This document shows, in pieces, positions 21,964-33,988 of a DNA stretch of 64,000 bases. Location of the stretch: the NCBI GenBank assembly GCA_037367405.1, contig JAZKJV010003262.1, positions 1 through 64,000 of the forward strand. Direction: 5' to 3'. Within the stretch, counting starts at the first letter, position 1. Every line of letters begins with the position of its first letter. The position numbers were made by a program, and so were the translations under genes. The stretch comes from Ottelia alismoides (lineage: Eukaryota; Streptophyta; Magnoliopsida; Alismatales; Hydrocharitaceae). The notes under the pieces were generated by a model, which was not told where the DNA came from, did no database searches, and saw nothing but the letters and a program-made list of their open reading frames with translations.

Positions 21964-22235
21964 GTATCTTTCATTCATGTTTTACCCTATAAACTTATAC
22001 TTGAGATGCCTATTGCAAAGCAGAGCAGTTTGATTGTTGACGGCATGGATCTGAGTCATTTTTTCCATCAATTTAGTATGTGACAGAGATAATGTGTTTC
22101 GATTAAACATGGCATTTCTATTGTATGCAACTGCGAATGTCAAGCTACAAAGTATAATGATTTTCTAGGAGTTCAGAGGGCTGAATGTCATCTTGTGTGC
22201 TGAGGATGCATAGGATATTTTCGCTATATTAGTCC

Positions 22236-22963
22236 ACCCTCACTATGGAAGGGGATTATTGCGGTTGTTTCGGAGATCGCTGTCAAGTTGAGACCGGTGT
22301 TGAGTGATGGGGTTGGTTTCCGGTTTTGGATGAGAAGACTGGTTGGGGAATGGGGCATTGGGAGACCGATACCCGCGTCACGTGCGGTTGGCTGAGAATG
22401 GGGAAGCGAGGGTCCAACAGGTGTGGGCCAACGGGATGTGGTCTCCGGTGTTCACCTTGCCCTTGTTGGATCAGAGGGTGGAAGAGTTCTTGGATATGCT
22501 AGCGACGTTTTGACCTCAGGCATAGATCATTTCACATGGGGAGATAGTAGGTTCACGGTGAGGAAATCATTTCACATGGGCTGTGGGAGGATCCGATTGT
22601 GGATTGGGTGCGAGCTATTGACGTGGTGGCCTTCTGTGGTTCGTTATTCATAAACAGACATACAGATAGAAGGCGACTTTTGACTCTGGTGGCAAGATTA
22701 TGGTCGATTTGGCTTGGTCGAAATGAGGCCATATTCTCGGCGCAACGCTTTTACAAGGAGAACGTGATCATTCGCGCTGCAAGACTGGTGGACGACTGGA
22801 GTGGAAGTTAGTTTTTTTGTGTTTCCTCACCCTGGCTGGAGGCTTTCTTGCCTCGTTGTATGGCCTTTGGGCTTTTTGTACATTCGATCATCATTTTTAC
22901 TTCTAATATATTGGGGTGAACGCCAATGAGTGTATCCCCCTTTTTCTTGGTTTCAAAAAAAAA
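22236..22963 (+). mobile_element. LINE (L1-type) ORF2 3' fragment with poly(A) tail, unit A
   Basis: Decayed ORF2 C-terminus: pieces such as SDGVGFRFWMRRL, LPLLDQRVEEFLDML, DHFTWGDSRFTV and finally VARLWSIWLGRNEAIFSAQR, the usual end of plant LINE ORF2. A 3' untranslated region and an A9 run at about 22955-22963 follow. Frames are broken. In unit B the same sequence is split by the Athila insertion. Confidence 0.7.
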
Positions 22964-23430
22964 TCATATCGATTTCTGGTGGAGACGAACCGGAGGTGTT
23001 GGAAGGGATTAGAGTGGACACATGACTAATTTTGCGGTGTAGGATGTCGAATCGGATTAAGGTATTCCTATGGATGTTTAGGCTTGGGAGGGTTCTAATC
23101 AAGGATCATTGAGGGAGGATGCTGGGGGGATGTAACATGTGATCGGTACGGGGTGACAGTGGATGATATGGATCATTTGTTTTTCTCATGTCCGCACTCG
23201 GTTGAGGTGTGGAGCAAGGCTGGCATCGCATGGCTTACACAACTTGATTGCAACACTTTCTGGAGAGATGTTAGATCGGTCTGCAGCTTCGGGCATGAGG
23301 ACGGTTCGTACCCCTTTGCTTTGGCATGGTTGATTTGGCGCTCGAGGAACATGATCATTTTTGGGGGACAAATATTTGACGCTGAGAATGTACTCGGTCA
23401 TTATAGGTTGCTTTGTAAATCGTGGTGAGT
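22964..23430 (+). pseudogene. Second LINE ORF2 fragment, zinc-binding RT domain (unit A)
   Basis: The frame at 23153-23428 encodes DDMDHLFFSCPHSVEVWSKA and later ALAWLIWRSRNMIIFG, the zf-RVT region and C-terminus of an L1-type ORF2. The CNMCDRYG words just upstream supply the usual Cys/His pattern. It is a different element from the LINE just before it, because both carry the same C-terminal landmark. Confidence 0.7.
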
Positions 23431-23483
23431 GTAATATGATGCAACATGTAACTTGTAGCTTTTAGATTTACACACATACATAT

Positions 23484-23668
23484 GGTCTGTTTGGTTACTG
23501 GGATGAGGTGGGTTGGGATAACCTGATGTGAATAGTAGTTGTTTGGGATGGTTATGAGGGTTGGAATAAAGAATGTGATGTCACTATGATTTGTGATAAA
23601 ATTCCGACCAAAGATTAGAGAGGGGTAAACCGGGTTACCCCGGGGTAACCCAGGTACCAAACAAACCC
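23484..23668. mobile_element. Small MITE with GTTTGGT(A/T)AC termini, unit A
   Basis: GGTCTGTTTGGTTAC at 23484 and GTACCAAACAAACCC ending 23668 are imperfect inverted repeats. It also has the inner GAATAGTAGTTGTTTGG and GGTTACCCCGGGGTAACC words shared with the MITE at 8007-8277. Flanking TA on both sides is compatible with a short duplication. Confidence 0.65.
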
Positions 23669-24029
23669 ATAAAGTTATACATAAAGGCGGGTCCCATATT
23701 GGGACTCCACCCTTTTTCTTCTCAAAAAAATATTAGTTTTGAAATTACTTTTTGCAATGGTCAATTATTTCAAATTGGAACATTGCAGATAGCTGTTAGG
23801 AACATGAAAATGGATGGTTGTCCTTCTGAAAAGTTCACAGGGCAGCTCTATTGTTGATACAGAGATTGAGGATCATTGCTGTTTTCATGAATTAAGCCCT
23901 TTGCTGAATTTCGGAGTTGTTTTGTCAATCCATAACTAATATCACATTTCAAAAAAGATGGGTTTCTAATAACTACTTTTTGGAAAAAAAAAAGATCCGC
24001 ACCAATTAGCATGCTGCACTTATTTGTTT

Positions 24030-24500
24030 TCTACTTGCAAGTGCCCCCTCAAGTTAGAGCATAGATGTCTATCAACCTCAACTTGGAAAAACATCTCTGA
24101 AAGGGTCCTCGAGCAAGAACCTTGACAAGCACATATGTTGTCTGTTCACCTGAACTAACATGAGAAGTAGAAATGAGGATCTTTCGGATCATATCTCTAG
24201 TGTAGTGACAATCTACCTCGATATGCTTGGCATCTCATGGAAGGTTGGGTTGGCAATAGACAATGCAACCTGGTTGTCACATTGGAGGTGCATGGGAAGA
24301 GGTATTTCAATAGCTAGATCAATCAAAACGGTTTTGATCCATATCATATCTATACTTCCTTGTGCCACGCCTCTGCATTCTTATTCTACATTGGACCTAG
24401 CGATAAATGTCTGCTTCTTGCTCTTCCATGATACCAAGGAGCTTCCTTGGGACATCATGCATATTCTGCATCTACGCAAGCTGTAACAACAATTGATGTA
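24030..24500 (-). mobile_element. Decayed Copia 3' fragment inside gene X intron (copy B)
   Basis: Orthologous to 10225-10695, in the same intron position, with a handful of single-base differences. It has no coding capacity of its own. Confidence 0.7.
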
Positions 24501-24616
24501 CCTCTGCTAAATAAGAGAGTAGTCCTAGGTGAGGTCAATTGCTCTCCTGGTGTAAATCAGGTATACATGTTTTCTGACTCCAAGTCTGACCGGTGTTAAT
24601 TATAAGCACTTGACAG

Positions 24617-25750
24617 GTTGAAGTTATGCCAAAAGAGGGGAATAATAGCTTGTGTCAGGTCAACAATGGAGGAACACCTGAGATGCCAGAGAAAATGCAG
24701 GCTCTTCGTTATGGTACATGTTGTGTCGAATCTGGTGGTCTCTCTCTCCCCATAAGCGATTTCAGTTTCACTGAGAATGATGTAATGAAGGTACAATACT
24801 GGAAGCACGTGAAGTTTAAGTATTTTGATTCTCTCGCTATAAGGAAGTTCCTAATTTTTCTGTAGGATTTTGAGAAGTCTCTCAGCACAAAATTTAATGT
24901 TGAGGTAGATGATAGTGAAGCTAATTTGAATAAAAAGCTTTGGATTGAGGCAGAAGCTGCTTTATGTAAAATGAAGTATGAGCTTCATTATGCACGAGCT
25001 AAAGTGGAACATCAAAGTGTTCAAGAGAAAGACGTGCAAGGTAAAATTGGTAGTAAAAATTAATCTGTCTCTCGCTTGTTGATGCTTATCTTTGGTAAAT
25101 CTTCTGTAGGAATAGATATGCAGGACAAGTTTGGTTCAGAAGTAAAGCCTGAAAATAAAACAAGTTTACCTCCTATCACTTCTAAATTTGTTTTAGATAA
25201 AGAAAATGATTTAAAATCAGTTCAGGTAGAGGCACGGTCTCATAATGATCTCAACATGATGGCTGAGGCAAGTAGTCCCGAACCCGAGAAGGTTGTTGCA
25301 TCAGGTGTAATTAACACCAAAGAAGAAGTTGATCCGTCAGTCATGGCCCGATTGAGAGTTTTAGTTGCTCGAGACAACCAAGTTACCTCGTCAAACATAG
25401 ACCCACAAGTCAAATTACATCAGTCTGTTGCTGCCGATTCATGTGTTGGTCTAAGCCATTGGGGTAAGCCCTTGGGTTTCCAATATAGGTGTTGCCGGAG
25501 CTCGGAATGTGGAAACAGCTACTGGATCAGGGGATCCTCGCCTAATTGCTGGTTTTGATAGGCATGTTCCCTTGTATGAAGTTGATGGCAGTGGGGTGCT
25601 GCAAGATTGCACAAGGGCTTGGGCAACAGGACGATGATCGAGTCATATGTACCCAACAATATGTGGCAGGGGAACAGATTTCAGGATGGCAAGCAGGGCA
25701 GCTCCTCATCTGACTGGGAACATGTGCTACAAGAGGACTTAGCTTGGTGA
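24617..25750 (+). pseudogene. Gene X 3' exons, copy B
   Basis: Exons 24617-24790, 24866-25040 and a last exon from 25110 keep the splice sites and phases of copy A. The last exon has lost about 120 bp: GGTCTAAGCC is joined to ATTGGGGTAAGCC, so AGCC occurs once where copy C has it twice. This shifts the frame, which ends at 25558 after WGKPLGFQYR. The conserved tail seen in copy C, including the SDWEHVL motif, remains out of frame to 25750. A further G is missing at about 25592 (GTGGGGTG against GTGGGGGTG). Confidence 0.7.
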
Positions 25751-26508
25751 TGAGCTTCTGGGTTCATGTACCTTGTAAATTCCAGGATCACAAACATTTC
25801 TGAACTATTTGTTTTGCTTCTGAGGTGTACATGAAATCTGGAATGGGGGCACTTAATTACTCCTGAACAATGATATGCCACTATATGACTTGGCTTTATT
25901 TATACTTGATTTTTGTTCTTGTAAATCCTGAGAATCTGCTTGAAAATGTCACCTTTTATTGCCTTAACTTATCAACAATCTTTCAGTTCAAACAGATTGT
26001 TAAACAAATGCATCTGAGATTGTGCTCATGGTTGCATAATGGCGGTTAATCCCATTCAGATTGTTCATCTACCCACATCACTTTTTTTAATCCCTCGGTA
26101 GGAGGACATCACTAGAAGAGAAAAGGGAATATGTTTCACATATAATTTCAGGGCATAAGAAATTTTATTTTGAGAAGTTCTGTAACGTTCTTTTCAACAT
26201 ATCCATGATAAACGAAAAAGGCTTGGTCATGTGCTGGGTCAACTATGAGGAACCTTTATTTATGTATTTTTCGGCGACATGTTTAATAGGAGGCAAGCAG
26301 ACCAAAAATCTGAATATGTTTACATGATTCTTCATTTTTTTAGGCAAAGGTAGCTTCTGTTGGCTAGGTGAAAAACTCTTTTCTCATGGTTTTACAATGT
26401 AAAATTATGTTTTTGGTGAATAGTCATGTAAGAAAGACTAATTTTTTTGGAATAGAGCGGTGCAAAATTAATTTAACAAAGTCATCTGTCATGCCTCCAT
26501 TAATTGCA
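25751..26508. other. 3' flank of gene X, copy B
   Basis: Counterpart of the unit A stretch after gene X. The only notable change is a 60-bp deletion around 26247 that joins AACTATG to AGGAACC. No gene seen. Confidence 0.4.
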
Positions 26509-27548
26509 AGGGTGTGCATCGGGCTGGATCAAATTTTGTCTTAATCCCCAATCCAATATCAACGGATTATACATTTTTATCATCCAATCAATCCATTTAA
26601 TATTCAAATCAAACTAATCTCATCCTTCGTGGGTTGGATAGGATTTTTGATACTTGTATATTCTCCTCCTCATGCTTTAGCCTCGTGGTAGTAGCACTTA
26701 ACATTTGAATTGTGTTTTTGATGTTGCGCCGATGTAAAAAAAGTGGTTACTACAATGGATTTAGCCCAATTAATAATTCAACTATGACAATTATAAAGAC
26801 TTTATAAAAAAAATATAAATATACATCATTTTGGGCGGGCAAGAGCAGGTATCAAAGCCGCATGTCTGTTCTAAAGATCAGGGTGGAATGGTCCATGATT
26901 TTTTATTGTGTTATTGGTTTTGGACCAAAAAGAATGTAATCGAAGATATCACACAATTAGGGAAAAACTTGACCCAGAAGGTAACAAACAATATGAACAT
27001 CATATGGTTTACATATTATGGCATGAAAATAAGATGGGGAAAAGGTTGTATCCTCATCACCGAATAACAAATGAAACCAGTGAAAGTGTCCTTATGGAGT
27101 TGGGATTGGAAGATAGATAATTGATCAAAGATGAAGTAAAGATACACTTGAGAAGGAGATATAAAGACCAAATACTTGCATTGTCAATTTGTGAGGTTGC
27201 CTTGTGAGAAGTAGAATTAGTTAGTTGGATTTTTTATATTTTAATCTTAAAGCTGTATTTCTTTTATTCCTACATAATGTTAAATGTTAAATTAAAATTG
27301 TCACTTGACTAAGAAGGATGTGCACGGATTTCGTAATGCATTATAAGAAAGAAAGTTATAAACATTAATAGTTACGGGATATAATATTATTGGATAGCAT
27401 CAGATCGGATTTTGTATTGACCCAATCCAATATGCAATTTAACGGATCTTCAATCCAATCCACTAGATGACAAAAAAACAATCCAGTCTAATTTAATAAC
27501 CTCGGATTAGATCGGATTGCGGATTTTATCTGATCTACATGCACCGCT
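26509..27548. mobile_element. Putative inverted-repeat DNA transposon (unit B)
   Basis: Same ends as the unit A copy. Here a 70-codon frame (26908-27120) encodes a polar stretch (EKLDPEGNKQYEHHMVYILW) that continues past one stop as LIKDEVKIHLRRRYKDQ. That looks like the remains of a protein, but not one I can name. Confidence 0.4.
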
Positions 27549-27724
27549 ACTCCATTGCACAAAAAGGAGTAAATGTCCTTAGCTTCAAAGGTTGATTTCC
27601 CCATGATTTCATTTAGTAATCATCTGGGAGAGTTTTTTTAACATGTACCGCTTTGCAAGGTATGATTTTTTAACTCCCCAAGACTCATCTTATAGAAAAG
27701 CCACTTTGATTCAGTCTATTTTGC

Positions 27725-28240
27725 TTATGGTTTTTTGGTATATGGTTTGGTGGCCATGCAGTATGTTGAAATCATGGAGAAAGAGGAGTTTAAAATGATT
27801 TGCTTTGTAGTTAGGAATAGTGGTATCTTTTTAAAGCATTGTAGATTCTTATTGATTTTGCCTACGAGATTATCCCAAAACTTCTTACAAGTTTTCTCAA
27901 TGTTTATCTCTATAGGAGAAGCTTTCAATGAATCCTGTGATAATCACGATATCGTTTGCATAAAATTACAATTGTTGATCGAATGAATTCATATTTTCTA
28001 GGTTGATTTTTAAATCTGGTAGGGTTGCAAAAATATGCAACATTTTGATACTTTTATCTATATATTCTTTAGAATCTTGGATAAAGAGTAATATCTGATC
28101 AACAAAAAAGAGGTCTGTAATGTGCATATAGTTGTCTTTCTATACATAATATTGGAGAAGTCTTTCTTGGATGCCATGTTAGAGAAATATACGAATTACA
28201 AACATATGGAAATATAAGTATGGGCAAAAGGGGACCCCCC
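27725..28240 (-). pseudogene. LINE reverse-transcriptase fragment (unit B)
   Basis: A 67-codon minus frame at 27928-27725 encodes KINKNLQCFKKIPLFLTTKQ followed by STYCMATKPY, a typical post-catalytic region of plant LINE ORF2. Upstream on the same strand is the decayed LFFVDQILL box. No complete domain survives. Confidence 0.6.
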
Positions 28241-29642
28241 TTGTCTTAAGATTTTGATTGGATGAGAAGTTGTACATGTGGTGCTGGTCTTATTGATATT
28301 GATTGCTAATTTCAATGTTCTATTATATTGATTGATATAATATGTCATCATTGTTTTTTATGAATTTTGAAAATAAGTACGTATCATAAAAGTAACAATT
28401 CCATATATTGATATTTGATCTTTAAGTTTAGCATTGCGCAAATAAGTTTGCATGCACTTTTGGGGAAGAGGATAAACAATCTCGGGCCTTAATATGCATG
28501 TTCTTTCTGCCAAGCTTGGGTTTTCCCTATGATAATTACTCTCTTTCTCAATTGTTAGTTCATGCATGAACATGGATATTTTGATGATAAAAAAACTTGT
28601 GCATGTAGACAAAACTTGTGCTATTAACTTGAAAATAGGTCAAGAGAAGAAAACTATTGGATCAAGAACAAACTCAAATTTGAGAAGCTCTAGTTTAATT
28701 GAAGAAGAAGCTAAGAAGCTCAAAGGATTTCAAGGCTAAGGAACTCCGGTTCAAGCTCAAGGAAGGATCTAAAGCTCAAGAAGAACATGAAATTTTTTAT
28801 TCAGTCATGCATTTTTAATTATCTTTTACTGTAAACGACCTTAAGCATCATGCTCTTGCATCTCTAACCTTGACTTTCAGATCAAGCTGTCAAACTAATC
28901 AATCATCTAATTTAATTGATCGATCATATTTTTGAATTATGACCGATCATTAAGTTTCACTGAGCGATCATATTTTGAATGATACTTTATGAAATTTTTC
29001 CTTGCCATTTTTGCCTTCAACAGCTATGGGAATTCGAAGACTTATAGATAGGATCACATACCTCACTTTTTCTACACACAACAAAGAGTAACAAGCTCTT
29101 TTCCCTCGGTTTTCACTCCATACTCTAAGAGAAAATCTCAGAGCTATTTTTCTGATTCCTGCTTCATGCATACAGTTGTGATGTTATGTGATTCATCTTA
29201 CGAGCCCGCTCCTTATTCCCTTACATCAATTTAGTTTTCCCTCTGTTTTCCATTACATGCTTACTTTGTTATTGAGGTTATTAGGATTGTTTAACTAGAA
29301 TATAGTGGAATTGACTGCTAAATCAACTTAATTTGTAATACAATTAGTTGTTTACATAAGAAAGTCAGAATAGTTGAAGATCTATATTGGTTGGGTTGAA
29401 AGATCGAGTCAGGGGACTCTGATCATGATTTTTTATCCGGGAGGGTTTCCACGTCAAATACTTGTGCATGATTGTTTATATTGTGAATGAAAGCGCTGCA
29501 TAATGTTGTTTTTGTTTTAGATAATTGTAGTTGCAACAATCGATGTCATACAGTCCAATTCACATGTGCCCATTAGCCAATGTCCGTAAACCAACGTCAA
29601 TGACTCAACTATTTATGTTTCCATTATTCCCTTCCCTTTTAA
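28241..29642. other. Unassigned repeat-like DNA (unit B)
   Basis: Counterpart of 14311-15712 with few changes. The same GATCGATCA clusters occur, and no ends can be defined. Confidence 0.3.
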
Positions 29643-29733
29643 ATAAGGGTTATGTGGGGCTGCCCCCCCCCCCCCCCTATTTCCCACATTTTTTATTTTT
29701 TTTGGAAAATATCTCTATCTATATTTATCTATA

Positions 29734-32700
29734 TACTACAAAAAAGGCGGGATTGGCGTGCACATAAAATCTCGTTAAGTGCACGCGTAGTGGCCGCCAT
29801 GTGCACGCCCGAGGGGTGGGCGAGCACATGTGCTCGTTCAGGGCGTGCTCGCTTCTGTGAGAGTCGCCCCGGCTGGTTGGCGAGCACATCGGGACGCTAT
29901 GTGCTCGCCCGCTCCCTGGCGGGCACATATATGCTCGCCGATGTGATCGCCTCCTCTGTAAATTGCGAGTACCCACGGAGCACCTGGCGAGCACATGTGC
30001 TCGCCCAAAGTGATTTCCAGGAAAAAAATATACAGGTTCGACAGGGTTTTGACGCTCCGTCGAACCTGTATACCCTGCCAATAAACCACTGCAGGTAGCT
30101 CCCTAAGGGTATATATATTATAGCAGTTCGTAGAGTAAGATAACTAGCACTAAGAATTGAAAGGAACGCAATATACATGAATTCAGAAATAAACAATCTA
30201 ATTTAACATCTAAATATTACAAACAAGTCAAAGCCAACAAAGTTCATATAAATTAAAAGATGTGCTAAAAGTTTAAAAAAAATACAGGTCCAAACCACCA
30301 AATATTTACTTCTTCTTTGATCTAAAAAATTTGGACACTAAACCCTGCTTTGATTTCTTTTTTTCTTTCTCCTTTTCTTTGAACCTCGCATACATGTGTG
30401 CCTCTTCTTCATGGTCGTTCTCCTCCTCCTCTTCGTTATCAGATTCAATCTCTTCAGGTTGAGATGCACGCCCTTGTGACCTATATTATATATAGAAGAT
30501 ATATATCTATTACATGTATTTTGTAGATATAGAAATTTAAAATTACTACTCATTCTATAAGAAGAATACTTACATGTACGCCGTGAACTCCTCTCGGAGC
30601 TTCGTCACCTGCTCCACCATCATCGCCATCTGCGACTCTATTGGAACTGTTGATTGAGACGGATGTGGTTGCGTGTACGACGACTGAGAGTATGCAGAAT
30701 AGGAGTGACGATGTTCCTCCACATAATATGGAGGAAGACCACCAAGCGTCTGCTTCCTATTCGCCACAACGTCCCTCTCCTCCAACACCTTATAAGTTTT
30801 TCAATTTTTTATATAAAATTATATATTAGAAATGAGTATAGTAAGATAATATTTATCCATATATACCTGCTTCCAGATCGTTTTATCAAATGGTGGTTGC
30901 TCTCCAGTTGGATCGAAACCCCATTTTTCTGCAGATGGTGCCAGATAACGATCCTGAAATACAAAGTTTATAATATATATAAATGAATTATAGTATATCA
31001 TTTAATTGTAAATAAATTGATAGACTTACCAACAATTGTCCTGCATCAGGAGTGGGCCCTTACGACTCTCCTCTCCCACTCATGTGGGACCTCGACCACC
31101 ACTCCTGAAAAGAGGGTTCCCTTTCCAACCTAGCTGCCTGAAAATTTTATTAAGATCTAATAACAACATTGCATTATTTTAAAGTAGATCTCCAAAAAAT
31201 AATTTTAAATCGTAATACCATCTCCGCTCTAATCTGATTGTGGCTTTTAGAGCCACTTGTCGACTTAATCCTTTGTTTCTGGCGGTTTGTCCTTCCCGCC
31301 GTAGATCTTCTTCCAAACTCATCATCCGCAACGAATGCATCACAGAAATCCGCCCATCTGGAAGGATTATGTTATGATAATTGATTATTTTAAAAAGTTT
31401 AATATAAATTATTTGACAAGTATAATTCCTATCTTCCGTACACCATGACGGCGGGAACCTCTTCATCTCCTCAAAATTCATCTCCTCGCATCCCGTCTTC
31501 GCATGCGAGTCTCTCCTTGCCTTGAAAAATATATCGCTCATTCTCTTTTCTGTCAAACGAATGAAGGCTCTACGATAAGCCTCCTTCCCCAGACCAGAGC
31601 CAAGGCGAAACCTAAGCTGAAAATTATAACAATTTATAAGATACAAAAAACTTGACCAAAAAAATCTGTATCACTTCTTAGAAACATTTCTTACCAGAAA
31701 CATGTCAAACAGTCTCTCCTGTTCTGCAGCAGGGATGCGACACCATCTAAATTGCATGGAAGTCAAGTGTGTCTTTATTATGTTGGTTTTCTCCTTTGCC
31801 ACCCTGTTGATGTTCAAAAAATCCCTGCATTTACTAGAAAATTTAACTTCCATACAATTTATAAAAATTTGGAAAATATTTAAAGATAAAATCTATAAAA
31901 ATTTTACCTCCCATCAGCTGTAACCTCCAACAAAGGGTGGGACGCCGACGTCTGTCCAACTACAGTGGGTAAAGGCACGGATGTGCTCGGCCGTCCAGAA
32001 GAAGGAGAGTTAGAACCCATCGATGTCCGTGCTGGTATGGGGACCTGGACTGGGAATCCTGTAGGGGCTGCTGAGGTAGATGGCTCTCCATAGCCTCCTA
32101 CGTAAAAGGGTGGCGGAGGATAACCATGATTAATTTCAATAATAGTGATTATTTCAATAATAACTATGATTGATTTGGTATACCGAAGAGGAAGGGGTTA
32201 TGAACCGAATTTCCGTAAGGAATAAAGACCTTGTGACACCGATCATCTTTTAGTAAATTTGAATCCTTACGGACCCCCTTAGTCCGGGAACTCCGAACTA
32301 AGGAACGCTAATATAAATGTAATACTTTAAGATCATTTTATGTCCTACATTTGTATGTGCTACAAATGAGACAATAAAATAATCTTAAAATATTTACTCA
32401 TTTATATTAATCGGACAATTACGTATATTTGGCTGGTTAACGATGGAGATTGGGATAAGTGTGATCCGTATTTAGTTCCTAATACAGTGCTTGGGTCACT
32501 AAGAGTTAATAGGCACCTGCAAAAAAATTCGAACCTGCAAACATCAAAATCCACGACCATTGGTCTGGGATAAACATCCCAAAGTGAGTCCAATAGTGCT
32601 GTGAAAAAATAAAAAATATATAACACAGTTATAGGTGATCAAATCCTCCAATGTGTTGCACACGCCACCCGTTGTGCAGGGCCACACACCACCCGGTGTG

Positions 32701-33740
32701 GAAGGACGCACTGTGTGTGATGGATTTTGTGCGATTTTCTAATAATTAATACATAATATTTTGGACTTATCATAAACCTATCTATAAGTTAATGTGATAT
32801 AATTGGTCACATTAACTAGAATTTAATGTGATAATAAATTATCACAAAGGAAACATTGGTGTATATCATATCTCACATCAAAACGATATGAAATTTTAAA
32901 ACTGTTATTAATGATGTTCATCATATCTAATATCTACATTATTGAAGTTGACTAACTAATGTTATTCACAAATTTCACAACTAATCTTTTTAAGAAAATT
33001 AATAATACTAACAAGTGCAGATATTGTAATGGATATTTTGTCATTTAAAATTTACAAAATGTAAACATAATGTTGGTTGAGGCATTTTATCGAACACCTA
33101 CAAGGCATACAATTATAAATATCATTGAGACAATCAAATTCGAAATTACAATACTATAGTGATCTACTATTATCCTTAACATGTAAAATACATATAAACT
33201 ATCAAAACAATACACTACATTGAACAAAAAATTTAAACCCTATTCTATCCAAACAATACAAATAGGTAATGAAATCATATAAAAAGTGAAAGGATTAAGG
33301 ATTATACAGAGTGGTAGATGTAGATCTACTCAAAACACGAAAACGGCGGGCGTCGATGTCGGGGCGGAGGGGTGGCGGGTCGCCGGAGGGGAGAAACTGG
33401 GAGAGACTTGCGTGAGAATGAGGAAGAAGAGCCGCGCGAGGTTCTGTTTACGGGCCTGGGCGAGCACACTTAAGTGCTCGCCAGGCCGTCGCCAAGTGCT
33501 CGTCCGAAATTTCGAGGCACTAAAGTTATCCGCGCAAGGAAATTCAAGTGGGCGAGCACAATTGAGCGAGCACATGTGCTCGTCCAAATTGGTAACCGCG
33601 CCTCTCCGCAAAATTCAAACCGGCGACCCTCATGGGCGAGCACATGTGCTCTTTGTGTGCTCGCCCAATAAGGGGCGAGCACATGTGCTCGCCTAGTGCA
33701 CGCAGAGCCGTGCACGCTAATCCCGCCTTTTTTTGTAGTG
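29734..33740 (-). mobile_element. CACTA transposon, unit B copy with mutated TACTA end
   Basis: Same element as 15804-19816, with the ATA duplication kept at 29731-29733 and 33741-33743. The left terminus reads TACTACAAAAAAGG instead of CACTACAAAAAAGG, while the right end is normal (GTAGTG). Because the terminal CACTA bases are required in this superfamily, this copy is probably immobile. The subterminal palindromes are intact. Confidence 0.92.
30306..32141 (-). CDS. CACTA-borne plant transposase (Ptta/En/Spm type), copy B
   Basis: Same exon blocks as copy A. The C-terminus reads through the position of the copy A stop: after RFKEKE it continues with a Lys-rich tail ending FFRSKKK and TAA at 30306-30308. 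The basic end is the likely ancestral form, and copy A carries an AAA-to-TAA nonsense change. No frame-destroying change was noticed in the main blocks, but intron borders were only judged by eye. Confidence 0.6.
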
Positions 33741-33988
33741 ATATATCCCTCTAATATGTCATTCGAATTTCGTGAGAAAAGGAGACTCCTACGCCCTCCA
33801 TCTAGACAGATCGATTACAATAATGTTTAGACTGTTAAAATTACATGTCCTAGATAGAGGGCGTACGAGTCTCTACTTCTGACGAAATTCGAATGACATA
33901 TTCGAGAGATATATAGATGCATATACATGGTGATATTTTCAAAAAAAGTAGAAAAATGTTGCGGGGACAACCCCATTTTTTCCCTTTA

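Larger units (their letters stand above)
9899..23702. repeat. Tandem repeat unit A (13.8 kb)
   Basis: Starts GACTCCACCCTTTTTCTTCT and is followed directly by unit B, which starts with the same bases at 23703. It carries gene X 3' exons, an inverted-repeat element, a LINE fragment, the MITE/CACTA nest, CBP80 exons 1-2, LINE pieces and a MITE, all in the same order as in unit B. Divergence from B is low, about 1-2% over segments compared by eye. This implies a recent head-to-tail duplication. Confidence 0.9.
29643..33988. mobile_element. Foldback MITE split by CACTA (unit B)
   Basis: Same nest as in unit A. The left arm carries a run of 14 C (about 29664-29677) where unit A has CCCACCCCACCCCCCCC, so this tract has changed since duplication. 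Confidence 0.7.
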
